A stretch of DNA of 64,000 nt from SABI01 sp963678555 (lineage in GTDB: Bacteria > Spirochaetota > Spirochaetia > Sphaerochaetales > Sphaerochaetaceae), in the NCBI GenBank assembly GCA_963678555.2, contig CAXXJA010000003.1:496001-560000 (forward strand), written 5' to 3'. Below the pieces are notes generated by a model. The model saw nothing but the letters and a program-made list of their open reading frames with translations, searched no databases and was not told the DNA's origin. Both the position numbers and the translations under genes were made by a program. Below, in pieces: positions 16,035 to 24,390 of the stretch; the stretch's first letter is position 1; each line of letters opens with the position of its first letter.

Positions 16035-17012
16035 TCAGGTATCGATTGAGAATTCCGCTCCTATGTATTTTGTACGCATATACCGATAGTTATTGAGAAG
16101 GGCCTGACCATCATAGTAGGTTGCAGAGAATCTCATGGTAAAGCCGTTTTTCCCTTCGGCTACGATATACCCGGCCCTGAGGGAGTAGTTGGGAGCAAAA
16201 GCCGTTTCTTGCCATCTGCTGATTTGTCCAGCAACATAGAATGATCCAAGATCCTGATCGAACAGGGGGATTTCGAATTCCATGCCGTATTGATAATAGA
16301 TATATGCATATTTGGAGGGGATATTGAGTCTGTTATCGATAATGATCGGATCCCCTCCTGGAATATAGAGACTGAAATCACCGTATATTCGTGTTGATTT
16401 TGCAAGGACAGGGTGCTTTCCCTTCAGGAAAAAGAGCGGTTCTATAGCTGCCGCGAGGATGAAATCATCACGTACGAAGGTTCCGTCATTGAGTGCAGGG
16501 TTAAGGTCATAATCAACATATTCAGATCCGTCATATTCAACATCTATCTGATCCCCGTTGTGTGAACAGATATGGTGGCGTGCGAACCGAAAAGAAGCCC
16601 AATCGACAGGTCGATACGCGAATCCGTAATAGTAGATACCATCCACCCCGAGGAAGTCTGCATGTTCGGAAGTGAGAAAGCTAGTCAGGGTCATTCCCAG
16701 CTCAAGTTCCAGACCAAGGTCAGGATTCTCTATGGGAGAGAGTCGCAAGAAACTGAAACGGGTCCCTAGGGCAAGATCCCAGTGGAGCACTTCACCATCT
16801 GCGTCAGGATGGACTTCATCTATGAGGTAGTTTCTATACGCAATGGTGGTATTTGTGGCAAGCGGATCTGCAAGGTACGTCGGGTAGAGCCCTTCCTCGG
16901 GGAGCCCGGTGAAACCGAGATCGAGTGTCCCGATCCGACTCATCTCATTGGAAGCTCCGAAAAGTGCGAGCGCAGCGCATAGAGTGATAGTACAAAGGAG
17001 AAAACGTTTCAT
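16035..17012 (-). CDS. DUF1207-like outer-membrane protein
   Basis: A 325-residue exported protein with an N-terminal signal peptide (LLCTITLCAALALFGA). The body is rich in alternating aromatic/hydrophobic strands, as in outer-membrane beta barrels. The block FRFARHHICSHNGDQ resembles the His-rich signature of DUF1207 proteins, and the last residue region ends in an amphipathic strand (YIGAEFSIDT). Its ATG follows the TAG stop of the kelch lipoprotein gene with no gap, with GGAGGCGAG as ribosome binding site, so the two form an operon. The DUF1207 call rests on one motif and is tentative; the function is unknown. Confidence 0.65.
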   Translation of the reverse strand: MKRFLLCTITLCAALALFGASNEMSRIGTLDLGFTGLPEEGLYPTYLADPLATNTTIAYRNYLIDEVHPDADGEVLHWDLALGTRFSFLRLSPIENPDLGLELELGMTLTSFLTSEHADFLGVDGIYYYGFAYRPVDWASFRFARHHICSHNGDQIDVEYDGSEYVDYDLNPALNDGTFVRDDFILAAAIEPLFFLKGKHPVLAKSTRIYGDFSLYIPGGDPIIIDNRLNIPSKYAYIYYQYGMEFEIPLFDQDLGSFYVAGQISRWQETAFAPNYSLRAGYIVAEGKNGFTMRFSATYYDGQALLNNYRYMRTKYIGAEFSIDT

Positions 17013-18194
17013 CTACTCGCCTCCTTCGATACACCAGACATCATGTGTCGGGCCGTCAGTGGAGAAGCCTCCCAGGATATATATTTTCTCCTTGAAAATA
17101 GTTGCTGTGTATCCGTAGCGGGGATCCATAGGAGCCCCGTACGAGTCGACATTCCAGGAAATTTCAGGATCCATTGGATTTTCCGATGTATATCCCCGGT
17201 AGGAGAGAGTCGAATAGGTCTCATGACTTTCACAGTAAGACCATCCACTATTGCTTTTTCCCGCAAACATCCACAAATCCCCGTTGAAGGGGACAAGCAC
17301 CTGTTCTGCTCTTCGGTTCCCCCTCACGGCCGGGAGCATTCCCCATCTATCATACCGCCAACCTGCCGATTCCTCGGTTGGATCAAAATACCAGATGGAG
17401 GACCAGTTAGCGGTGTTGTTCAGGAAAGATACTGACTCTTCGTCGACAGTACCTGTACTATCAGAGGGGGCACCATAATACGATCCACCCTGCATATAGA
17501 TCTTTCCATTATCACCAAGGCAGGAAGCAAACGAGGCACGTGCTCCGGGAAACGCTCCGCCTGTTCCATCCCCTTCGGGCAGTTCGATCTCGCTCCAGGT
17601 AACTCCGTCAGTAGATTTCCACATATCAGAGCGGAAGTACAGCCCGTGAAAAAACCCGCCGAATAGGTAGAGTGTATCCTGAGAACCGTCATTGGCTGTG
17701 ATCAGTGCATGGTTCATCCGTACTCCCCAGGGGGCATCTTCCACAATGCATTCCCAATGTTCGCCGTCATTGCTTTTCCAGACATCATTGCAGTAGCTGC
17801 GATTTCCGGTTTCCTGGTCAACCGAGAACCCTCCGGTGAGGTAGAGTGCACCATCGAGGACACTGACAGCATGCCCGCGTCGACCTTTCCAGGGTGCGTC
17901 TGAGGTAACCTGTTCCCAGTTCTCTCCATCTGACGATCTCCACACATCCTCTCGATAGCTGTCTTCTTCTCCTCTGGCGGTTGTATCGTAGCCTCCGAAG
18001 ATCCACAGGTATCCATCGAATACGGTAGCCGCATGATCCCATCGTGGTGACCAGGAGGCTGCTTCTGTGATACGCGTAGCCTCCAGAGACCCGTCATATG
18101 TTTCGAATGTGTACTCTGAATACGGTACGATAAAGTCGTCACAGCTTATCAGCATGACGATAAGCAAAGGAGTAAGTAGAACTAGCTGTTTCAT
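17013..18194 (-). CDS. kelch-repeat lipoprotein
   Basis: A 393-residue lipoprotein: signal peptide MKQLVLLTPLLIVMLISC with the lipobox Cys at residue 18. The mature part contains about six kelch-like beta-propeller blades, each with a pattern of the type WSPRWDHAATVFDGYLWIFGG, GRRGHAVSVLDGALYLTGG or RMNHALITA...LYLFGG. Kelch propellers mediate binding to proteins or sugars. ATG 18194 is chosen for the signal peptide and an AGGAG site; a longer frame upstream has neither. It leads a two-gene operon with the DUF1207-like protein. The ligand is unknown. Confidence 0.82.
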   Translation of the reverse strand: MKQLVLLTPLLIVMLISCDDFIVPYSEYTFETYDGSLEATRITEAASWSPRWDHAATVFDGYLWIFGGYDTTARGEEDSYREDVWRSSDGENWEQVTSDAPWKGRRGHAVSVLDGALYLTGGFSVDQETGNRSYCNDVWKSNDGEHWECIVEDAPWGVRMNHALITANDGSQDTLYLFGGFFHGLYFRSDMWKSTDGVTWSEIELPEGDGTGGAFPGARASFASCLGDNGKIYMQGGSYYGAPSDSTGTVDEESVSFLNNTANWSSIWYFDPTEESAGWRYDRWGMLPAVRGNRRAEQVLVPFNGDLWMFAGKSNSGWSYCESHETYSTLSYRGYTSENPMDPEISWNVDSYGAPMDPRYGYTATIFKEKIYILGGFSTDGPTHDVWCIEGGE

Positions 18195-18290
18195 TGAGAA
18201 GCTCCTGAGAAATATAGTATCAGGAGTATACCACGCATACGTAAAAGAGGCAGGCATTCTGAAGCAGTTTGTGTATGAGTGCCGGAAGGT

Positions 18291-19100
18291 TCAGTCTTTT
18301 TCCTTCCATCGTTGTATAATGAGTTCACCTGATCTGTTCATCTCTTTCATGAAATCACTGGTATGCTTTCTGAAGTAATACTCATCTGCTAGACTTCCGG
18401 TGTTATTGAAAGGAAGTTTTTTCTTTCTGCGTGCATCTTCCTCCTGGCGCTGATACGAATATCTCAGCTTCTCGATGGTATAGGGGGTGTAGGTATCCTT
18501 ATGGAATACGGCATCTGCCGGTGGACGTATCGATTGTACAGGGAGAGCATGTTTCGCTTTCGGGTATCCGAAGATAAGGAGGGTGGCAACCGCTACGTGT
18601 CGGGGAAGGTTGAAGAGGTCGATGATCTGCTCATGATTCTCCAGGATATCACCGATATAGCAGGAGCCGATACCGAAGGATTCTGCTGCGATGACGGCGT
18701 TCTGTGCTGCGATGAGTGCATCATCGGTAGCCAGAAGAAATTCTCCTAGGCCAGTCTCGGGCACTTCAATCCCCGCTGCCTTTCCTTTTTCCATGCTTCC
18801 GCTCTCCCGGTAGTAGGTGTTCCATTTATCGACATCGGCCAGAAACAGCCACACCAGAGGCGCTCTGGCAATCATCGGCTGATCATCGCAGAGAAGGGCG
18901 AGTTTCTCCTTCTTGTGCTGATCCTCTACTTCTATCACTGAATAGAATACCTGATTCCCTGCGGTAGGGGCTCTCAGGGTCGCCCTCTTTATGGTATCGA
19001 TGACATCCTGAGGTATCTTTCTCTCTTCGAACGATCTGGTACTTCTCCGTTTCATGAGAAGGTCGATGACGGTATTCGACTGTACAGCTTCTTCTGGCAT
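18291..19100 (-). CDS. nitroreductase-family FMN oxidoreductase
   Basis: A 269-residue flavoprotein of the nitroreductase superfamily, expected to reduce nitro compounds or quinones with NAD(P)H. The FMN-binding start KRRSTRSFEERKIP is at residues 17-30, followed by RAPTAGNQ and the central helix ALIAAQNAVIAAESFGIGSCYIG, then VATLLIFGYP. The C-terminal 60 residues form a charged extension beyond the usual fold. It is divergent from the MFS gene, with only 68 bases between them, so the two may share a control region. The substrate is unknown. Confidence 0.88.
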   Translation of the reverse strand: MPEEAVQSNTVIDLLMKRRSTRSFEERKIPQDVIDTIKRATLRAPTAGNQVFYSVIEVEDQHKKEKLALLCDDQPMIARAPLVWLFLADVDKWNTYYRESGSMEKGKAAGIEVPETGLGEFLLATDDALIAAQNAVIAAESFGIGSCYIGDILENHEQIIDLFNLPRHVAVATLLIFGYPKAKHALPVQSIRPPADAVFHKDTYTPYTIEKLRYSYQRQEEDARRKKKLPFNNTGSLADEYYFRKHTSDFMKEMNRSGELIIQRWKEKD

Positions 19101-19168
19101 AGTGGGCTCTCTCCTTCCTACTTGTGTTCTTAGACGGGGTTATTGTAGTATAGGGGCGGAAGGTCGAA

Positions 19169-20476
19169 ATGAAAAGTATAAGAGTCTACCCGTACAGATG
19201 GGTGGTACTGGGCGCTCTCATGGTCGTGATCATGGTCTCTGAGATGCAGTGGCTGGTATTCGCACCTATCTCCCGTGCTGCAACCGTATTCTATAAGACG
19301 CAGATACCTGAACATTCTCTCTTCTCTCCGGATATCCTCACGATCATTCACTTTGTCTCCTTCCTGATCTTCAGCGTTCCCTTCTCCTATCTGATACACA
19401 AGATCGGTCTCAAGTGGTCTCTCAGAGCAGCCTCGCTTCTACTTGCACTCTTTTCGATGATGAAGGGGCTGACCGCGCAGAATCTCACTTCGGTCGTCAT
19501 CAGTCAGGTGGGACTCTCACTTGGCCATGTCATTATCCTGAGCAGTGTCACCGCTGTGACAAACAGATGGTTTCCTCTCAAAGAGAGGGGTTTCGCCACT
19601 GGTCTTGTCTCCCTGTTCCAGTATCTGGGGCTGCTGCTCATCATGGTCATCGCACCCCTGTTCATCAGCGGGGACCCGAGCAGCGCCGACTACGGCGACG
19701 GTCTTCCGGGCCTGCTGTTAGGTCTGGGGATAGCCACGAGCATGAGTGCTCTGGCTGTTCTCTTCCTGTTCAAGGAAAGACCGCCGACTCCACCAACCCA
19801 GAAGGTCGAGCAGATACCAAGTTTCGGAGCCTCTCTTGTGCTTCTCCTGAAGAAGAAACATATGGGCGGATTTATGGTGATCTTCGGTCTCTCCTGGGGT
19901 CTGTTCAACGTATTCATTGCTAAGACAGACAGCATCACGGCGTTTGTGAACATCAAGAACTCAAACGGGATTCTCGGTCTTCTCCTCCTGCTCGGTGGGA
20001 TGGTCGGTACTGTCATCATCCCGCTTCTTTCCGATTATTACCGTAAGAGAAAGTTCTTCTTCTCCTTCTCGATGTTCGGCCTCTTCATCATGATGATCCT
20101 GTTTGCCTTCATTCCGGTCTTCCTCGGTTCGGGTATGTCGTTCTTCTTCGTCTATATCATCGTGACACTTCTGGGGTTTTTCTTCCAGAGTACGATCCCT
20201 CTGGGATACCAGTACGCACATGAACTTACCTATCCCGTCCAGGAGGCATCAAGCCAGACAGCACTGCTTTTAGTCGGTCACCTCCTGGGAGCGTCCCTCC
20301 TTATCATGATGAACCTGAATGGGGGCGTGTATCTGGAAATGACTCTCATTGCAGCCATTGCACTTGTATTTGCTGCCTTTTTTGGATCCTTGTTTGTAAA
20401 GGAGTCTCCTGTGATTGTGACGGAAGAAGAGAAACTTGAGCACCTGGCCCGTAAGGAATGGGTGCATCAGCGCTAG
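19169..20476 (+). CDS. major facilitator superfamily transporter
   Basis: A 435-residue polytopic protein with about 12 hydrophobic helices in two halves and a basic linker near residue 210. The N-terminal helix (WVVLGALMVVIMVSEMQWLVFAPI) and the loop TNRWFPLKERGFATG correspond to the MFS signature loop between helices 2-3 and 4-5. The overall look is that of FLVCR-like or nitrate/oxalate-type permeases. GGAAGG six bases before ATG 19169 supports the start. The substrate cannot be told from sequence. Confidence 0.85.
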   Translation: MKSIRVYPYRWVVLGALMVVIMVSEMQWLVFAPISRAATVFYKTQIPEHSLFSPDILTIIHFVSFLIFSVPFSYLIHKIGLKWSLRAASLLLALFSMMKGLTAQNLTSVVISQVGLSLGHVIILSSVTAVTNRWFPLKERGFATGLVSLFQYLGLLLIMVIAPLFISGDPSSADYGDGLPGLLLGLGIATSMSALAVLFLFKERPPTPPTQKVEQIPSFGASLVLLLKKKHMGGFMVIFGLSWGLFNVFIAKTDSITAFVNIKNSNGILGLLLLLGGMVGTVIIPLLSDYYRKRKFFFSFSMFGLFIMMILFAFIPVFLGSGMSFFFVYIIVTLLGFFFQSTIPLGYQYAHELTYPVQEASSQTALLLVGHLLGASLLIMMNLNGGVYLEMTLIAAIALVFAAFFGSLFVKESPVIVTEEEKLEHLARKEWVHQR

Positions 20477-20807
20477 GGTGTTTTGTGGTCGCTGCAGCTG
20501 CCTGATGATACGGAGTTATGGTACCTGAAGGGAAGGACAGAAGTCAGAAGGCAAAAAAACAGGGTCGGGAATTTTCAGCGTGTAACAAGTAGAATACGAG
20601 ACAGAAGCTCTTGAACTCGAACAGGAAGAAAAGAAGTTCTTCAAGAGCGAGACCTTACAAAAGGAAACGGCTCAAACAGACCGTGTTCCAGTTGCCAAAA
20701 CCTACTCTCAAGGATACCGGTCAGCCTATGGATTACACGGTAAAAAACGTAGAATCAAAAAAATGGAGCTGCCGAGGCAACTCCTGTGATTGAATTCTGT
20801 GTGAGTA
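20477..20807. other. intergenic stretch with one unassigned open frame
   Basis: About 330 bases between the MFS gene and the rubredoxin gene. From 20586 to 20789 the plus strand has a 67-codon open frame without a start codon, rich in Glu and then Lys/Arg (AYGLHGKKRRIKKMELPRQLL). It may be debris of a broken gene, perhaps mobile-element related. I recognise no family. Confidence 0.3.
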
Positions 20808-20969
20808 CTATTCGTCTAAAGAGAAGTCATCTTTCGAAGCACCGCAGAGAGGGCATACCCAATCTTCAGGGAGGTCTTCGAATGCTGTTCCTGCAGCTAC
20901 TCCGTTGTCGGGATCACCTTCAGCGGGGTCATACACATATCCGCATAGGTCACATACATACTTTTTCAT
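20808..20969 (-). CDS. rubredoxin
   Basis: A 53-residue rubredoxin. The single iron is held by two CxxCG knuckles, CDLCG at residues 6-10 and CPLCG at residues 39-43, with the family signature YVYDPAEGDPDNG and DLPEDWVCPLCG. It acts as a small cytosolic electron carrier in anaerobes, often feeding rubrerythrin or other peroxide/oxygen reductases. GGAGG six bases before the ATG confirms the start. It has its own promoter (21000-21028), which the nearby IS30 element leaves intact. Confidence 0.95.
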   Translation of the reverse strand: MKKYVCDLCGYVYDPAEGDPDNGVAAGTAFEDLPEDWVCPLCGASKDDFSLDE

Positions 20970-20999
20970 TTCGTTCCTCCATAGCTATGTTATATAGCA

Positions 21000-21028
21000 A
21001 GCATAGCCTGTGCACCGGGAAAATACAA
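21000..21028 (-). promoter_or_regulatory. rubredoxin promoter with overlapping palindrome
   Basis: On the minus strand TTGTAT (complement of 21023-21028), a 17-base spacer and TATGCT (complement of 21000-21005). Immediately downstream lies GCTATGTTATATAGC (20984-20998), a 5-bp-arm palindrome at the expected transcription start, a possible operator. Confidence 0.5.
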
Positions 21029-21039
21029 GAAGTTTCATG

Positions 21040-21054
21040 GATTCTTCATCTATC
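21040..21054 (+). repeat. left copy of 15-base direct repeat flanking the IS30 element
   Basis: GATTCTTCATCTATC, identical to 22321-22335. It abuts the left end of the element and is best read as a target-site duplication. Confidence 0.8.
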
Positions 21055-22320
21055 CGCGCGCGGTAAGATGAAATGCACGCCGAAAGGCAAAATAAAAAAA
21101 GAAGTCCCACGGACCTCTGTTACAATGGAATTACGACCAACCAAAAGTAACGAGGGAACCATGGGACGACCAAAGCTTACCATAGAGGATCATGCACATC
21201 ATAGTCATTTCGCCTGGGATCAGAGAATTCAGATGCAATAGTACTACGCTGGAGCGAATGGATACGAGAAAATTCGCTCACCCTTGTTGTTAGGAAGGAT
21301 ATTCGGTAAACACGAGTCAACCATCCGTAGAGAGCTGAAGAGAGGTATGGTGACCCACATACTTGAGGAGGAACCATTCGAAAGGAAGGAATACAATGCA
21401 GAATACGCTCAGATAGACGCCATGAGCAAAAATTCCGCCAAAGGGCCTGATTTGAAGCTGGGGTATGACTGGCTTCTCGTGGAAGCGGTAACGCACCTGA
21501 TTCGAGAGAAGAAATATTCCCCCTACGCCGTTATTGCTGAATTCAACAACGAAGGATGGCCCAGCGAAACCAGGATCTGTGCGAAGACGCTGTATAACTA
21601 TATTCAAGCAGGGTATATGGGCGACCTGACAGAGAAAGACCTTCTCCTTGAAGGGAAGCGGAGGAAACCGAAAGGAGAGCCACGACAACACTCACGTGCG
21701 GCAGCCGCAGCGAAGAGTATATCCACGAGGCCCAAAGAAGCTGACGAGCGCAGTGAATTCGGACACTGGGAAGCTGATACGATTGTGAGTGGAACAGGGA
21801 CATCCTCTACCTGTTTGCTGACACTTACAGAGAGAAAGACCCGTTTTGAGATTACCCGGAAGATTTCAAACAGGACGGCTGAGGCCTTCAGGAAAGAGCT
21901 TGATGTACTGGAACGACAGATAGGTCCAAAACTCTTCAGAAGGCTGTTCAGGACTGTCACAGCGGATAATGGGGGCGAGTTCTCGGATATTTGTGGAATA
22001 GAGGCTTCTATACAGTCATCGAAACAACGGTTGTCCCTCTACTTTGCACATCCCTATAGCAGCTTTGAGCGTGGCACCAATGAGAATCATAACGGAATCA
22101 TCAGACGCTTTATTATAAAAGGCTCTGACATAGGCAAATATTCCAAAAAAACTGTGAGAACCATACAGGACTGGATGAATTCATATCCCCGAAAAATCCT
22201 GAAGGGTATGACTCCTCACATGGCGGTTCAAGCAGAGCTCGGGCCCGAGCTCTGCTTGCCTAGAATACTGGAGGTGAGAAAATGTTAAAGAAAAACGTGC
22301 ATTCTACTTTACACGGGGGC
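21055..22320 (+). mobile_element. IS30-family insertion sequence
   Basis: A 1266-bp element bounded by identical 15-base direct repeats. The ends carry an imperfect inverted repeat: GTAAGATGAAATGCACG (21063-21079) against GTAAAGTAGAATGCACG (complement of 22296-22312), 13 of 17 matching. It contains one transposase frame. It landed between the stop codon of the WYL regulator and the rubredoxin promoter, damaging neither. Confidence 0.85.
21161..22288 (+). pseudogene. IS30-family transposase with an in-frame amber codon
   Basis: The frame from ATG 21161 would encode 375 residues but codon 27 (21239-21241) is TAG. Downstream all core parts are intact: helix-turn-helix (LLLGRIFGKHESTIRRELKRG), then the DDE catalytic set FGHWEADTIVSG, VTADNGGEFSD and ERGTNENHNGIIRRF. 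The first 26 codons keep the family start (MGRPKLTIEDH). Either this copy is dead through one nonsense mutation, or a shorter protein is made from an internal start such as TTG 21284, which would lose part of the DNA-binding region. Transcript and product are unknown. Confidence 0.8.
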
Positions 22321-22335
22321 GATTCTTCATCTATC
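22321..22335 (+). repeat. right copy of 15-base direct repeat flanking the IS30 element
   Basis: GATTCTTCATCTATC, identical to 21040-21054. It includes the stop codon (complement of 22331-22333) of the WYL regulator gene, which therefore marks the original target. Confidence 0.8.
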
Positions 22336-23299
22336 TGTACAGATCCAGAATGTTCTTCAGATACTCGGTATATTTCTTTCTGAAGGATGAGGGACCCAGT
22401 ATCTCGATGGAATCTCCGCATTGAATGAGACGGAGCATCAGTTCAATAGAGTTCTCCACCTCCATCTTGCAGATCGTAACTCCCCCTTCGGTTTTCTCAT
22501 AGCGGGGCGGGGTGTGTGCAAGCTGGTGGAAGGAGTTCATTGCCGAGCGTTCGAAGAGTTTCAGGGTGAGAGGGATCAGATCGGTGACGTCATAGGAAGC
22601 CTCCTCCTTCCTTGGATTCTGGAAGGGTTTGAGGTTATCGGGAATCGTATAGGTCTCATCAAGGATGATAGCGGATTCGATACTTGCGATGTCGATAGTC
22701 GTAATCTCTGATGTGTGGCGGAGTCTTCCGGTGACACTGATAGGGTTTCTTCCCTCCTCATCCTCCCGGTACCCGATGAAGTAGGGCGCGAACTCGGTTT
22801 CCACAAGGGAACCTCCGCTCTGATGGAACAGACGTACCATCTTTCCGGATACCCAGCTGTCGATAAGCACCTCAAAGACGGAATTGAATTGTTTGTTCTG
22901 TTCCTCTTTCTTTTTCACCTCCTCATCAATGGATTCCGCGAGTGAGACGATCGTATCTGCTATGGTCGGAGCGTAGGTTCTCATGTTTACAGCTATCTTC
23001 TTCAATCCGCTTGCCAGATGAGGACTCTGCAGTTCGCTGTTGCTCGCAAGAGCACCTGCTGAAAGGTTGAAGGCCAGTGATTCATACACACTGAGGCTGA
23101 TGGAGTCATCCCCCAGTTTGTGGTGTATCTTGATGAGGTTGTTGTCTTCATAGATATCGATGTACTGTTTGAGGGCATCGATGTAGCGTGAGATCGTGGA
23201 GCGGTGAACACCAAGCCGCCGGGCTATCTCAGATCTTCTGAGCCCTTCAGGATGACTGTGCAGCAACAGCTCCAGCTGAGCGACTCTCTCTCCTTTCAT
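22331..23299 (-). CDS. WYL-domain transcriptional regulator
   Basis: A 322-residue regulator with an N-terminal winged helix-turn-helix (GLRRSEIARRLGVHRSTISRYI, residues 19-40), a linker, and a C-terminal WYL-type ligand domain around residues 150-250 (VRLFHQSGG...VTGRLRHTSEITTIDIASIESA), ending in a WCX-like extension. Such proteins sense nucleic-acid or nucleotide signals and often control DNA-damage or defence genes. GAGGAGA ahead of ATG 23299 supports the start. Before the IS30 insertion the rubredoxin gene was its immediate downstream neighbour on the same strand. Confidence 0.85.
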   Translation of the reverse strand: MKGERVAQLELLLHSHPEGLRRSEIARRLGVHRSTISRYIDALKQYIDIYEDNNLIKIHHKLGDDSISLSVYESLAFNLSAGALASNSELQSPHLASGLKKIAVNMRTYAPTIADTIVSLAESIDEEVKKKEEQNKQFNSVFEVLIDSWVSGKMVRLFHQSGGSLVETEFAPYFIGYREDEEGRNPISVTGRLRHTSEITTIDIASIESAIILDETYTIPDNLKPFQNPRKEEASYDVTDLIPLTLKLFERSAMNSFHQLAHTPPRYEKTEGGVTICKMEVENSIELMLRLIQCGDSIEILGPSSFRKKYTEYLKNILDLYR

Positions 23300-23408
23300 C
23301 TTCTCTCCTCAGTACTTGCACCAAACTGCAACAATTTTTCTGTAGTATACCATGTAACTACCCGTTTTTATAGCTAATTCTGTTGCAAGGAATCAAATTC
23401 TGTGTACT

Positions 23409-23618
23409 ATGAAGGGCATGAATGAAGAGTTAGTGGCGATAGAGATGAAGTTGGCGTATCTGGAAGATATGGTCGTTACACTTAACGACCTTGTGATCAG
23501 ACAGCAGAGACAGATCGAGCATCTGGAGTCAGGGCGAAAGGACCTGGAGCGTCAGCTGGAAGAGATAGCTGAATCAGGCCAGACCACTATGCCCCATCAG
23601 AAGCCTCCTCACTATTGA
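23409..23618 (+). CDS. slyX: SlyX-family protein
   Basis: A 69-residue coiled-coil protein of the SlyX family. It consists of an acidic/basic heptad helix (MKLAYLEDMVVTLNDLVIRQQRQIEHLE) and the diagnostic C-terminus ending PPHY. The family's role is unknown despite wide conservation. Two starts are possible, ATG 23409 and ATG 23418, and neither has a good ribosome binding site. The last 32 bases overlap, tail to tail, the thioesterase gene on the other strand. Confidence 0.88.
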   Translation: MKGMNEELVAIEMKLAYLEDMVVTLNDLVIRQQRQIEHLESGRKDLERQLEEIAESGQTTMPHQKPPHY

Positions 23619-24390
23619 TTGATCGAGGTTCCCAGGAGGAGTGCGCAATACAGAGGGGAATGCTCTCCTCTCCCTCCTTCTTCACGATTTGATGATCAAT
23701 GAGATAGCCCTTCTCATATGGTATAAAACCGCTTTGACATACGAGCGTATCAGAACCAAACGCTTCTTTCATGTAGGTGATATCGATCTCTGTCGCACTG
23801 TATCCTTCAAGGAATGAGAAGGGGAGAGACTCGAGCATCCACTGCACGAACGACACGTTGTTGACGTGATGGTTGGTGTCTGTATCCTTGTACCTGATGG
23901 TGAGCGCCTTTTCGCTCATCCGGTCGAACAGCTCAGTTCGAAACGTGAGTTTGCTGTTCATATCCAGAGGTTCTTCTCTCTCACTCGTGACGAACCGTTC
24001 GAAGTGTTCACTCTCAGGTTTTACGATCCGTCCCTTCTCAAGATCGATGATAAGCCATCGGGTCATCGACTCGAACAGGAGGGTGTCTCCGCTGTAACCG
24101 CGGCATCCCCGGGGGCAGTAGAACTTCCAGGGTGTCTGCGGCCAGGTCTCTACATGAATCTGTGAAGGCCAGGTGGCATACGAATAGATCTTCATTCGTG
24201 TCCTGTTTACCATCCAGGTCTTTCCACGGTTTTTCAGATCATCGATTGATATGCCGAGCATCGTGGCGTGAAGCCCTGCCACATCCTGCATATAGTGGAA
24301 ATAGGTATCCGCGTTGCAGGTGGCGTGACGGTCAATGTCCCGTGACTGGAGTATGAATGTCTCGCTGGCGATCCCCTGTTCAATCTTCAT
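23587..24390 (-). CDS. acyl-ACP thioesterase family protein
   Basis: A 267-residue double-hotdog acyl-acyl carrier protein thioesterase that would release free fatty acids from ACP. The first hotdog shows DIDRHATCNADTYFHYMQDVAG and the central segment RTRMKIYSYATWPSQIHVETWP. The second hotdog carries the catalytic-type motif TDTNHHVNNVSFVQWMLESLP with Asn and His. ATG 24390 is selected: AGAGGAA precedes it, and a longer frame upstream reads through rsmD and has no similarity. It overlaps the rsmD stop by 11 bases as the last gene of the dnaE operon. Chain-length preference is unknown. Confidence 0.86.
   Translation of the reverse strand: MKIEQGIASETFILQSRDIDRHATCNADTYFHYMQDVAGLHATMLGISIDDLKNRGKTWMVNRTRMKIYSYATWPSQIHVETWPQTPWKFYCPRGCRGYSGDTLLFESMTRWLIIDLEKGRIVKPESEHFERFVTSEREEPLDMNSKLTFRTELFDRMSEKALTIRYKDTDTNHHVNNVSFVQWMLESLPFSFLEGYSATEIDITYMKEAFGSDTLVCQSGFIPYEKGYLIDHQIVKKEGEESIPLCIAHSSWEPRSINSEEASDGA

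Noticed and set aside
23587..23618. Tail-to-tail overlap of 32 bases between slyX and the thioesterase gene, the same length as between glycerate kinase and the membrane ferredoxin (50554-50585).
   Set aside because: The equal length appears to be coincidence; the sequences are unrelated.
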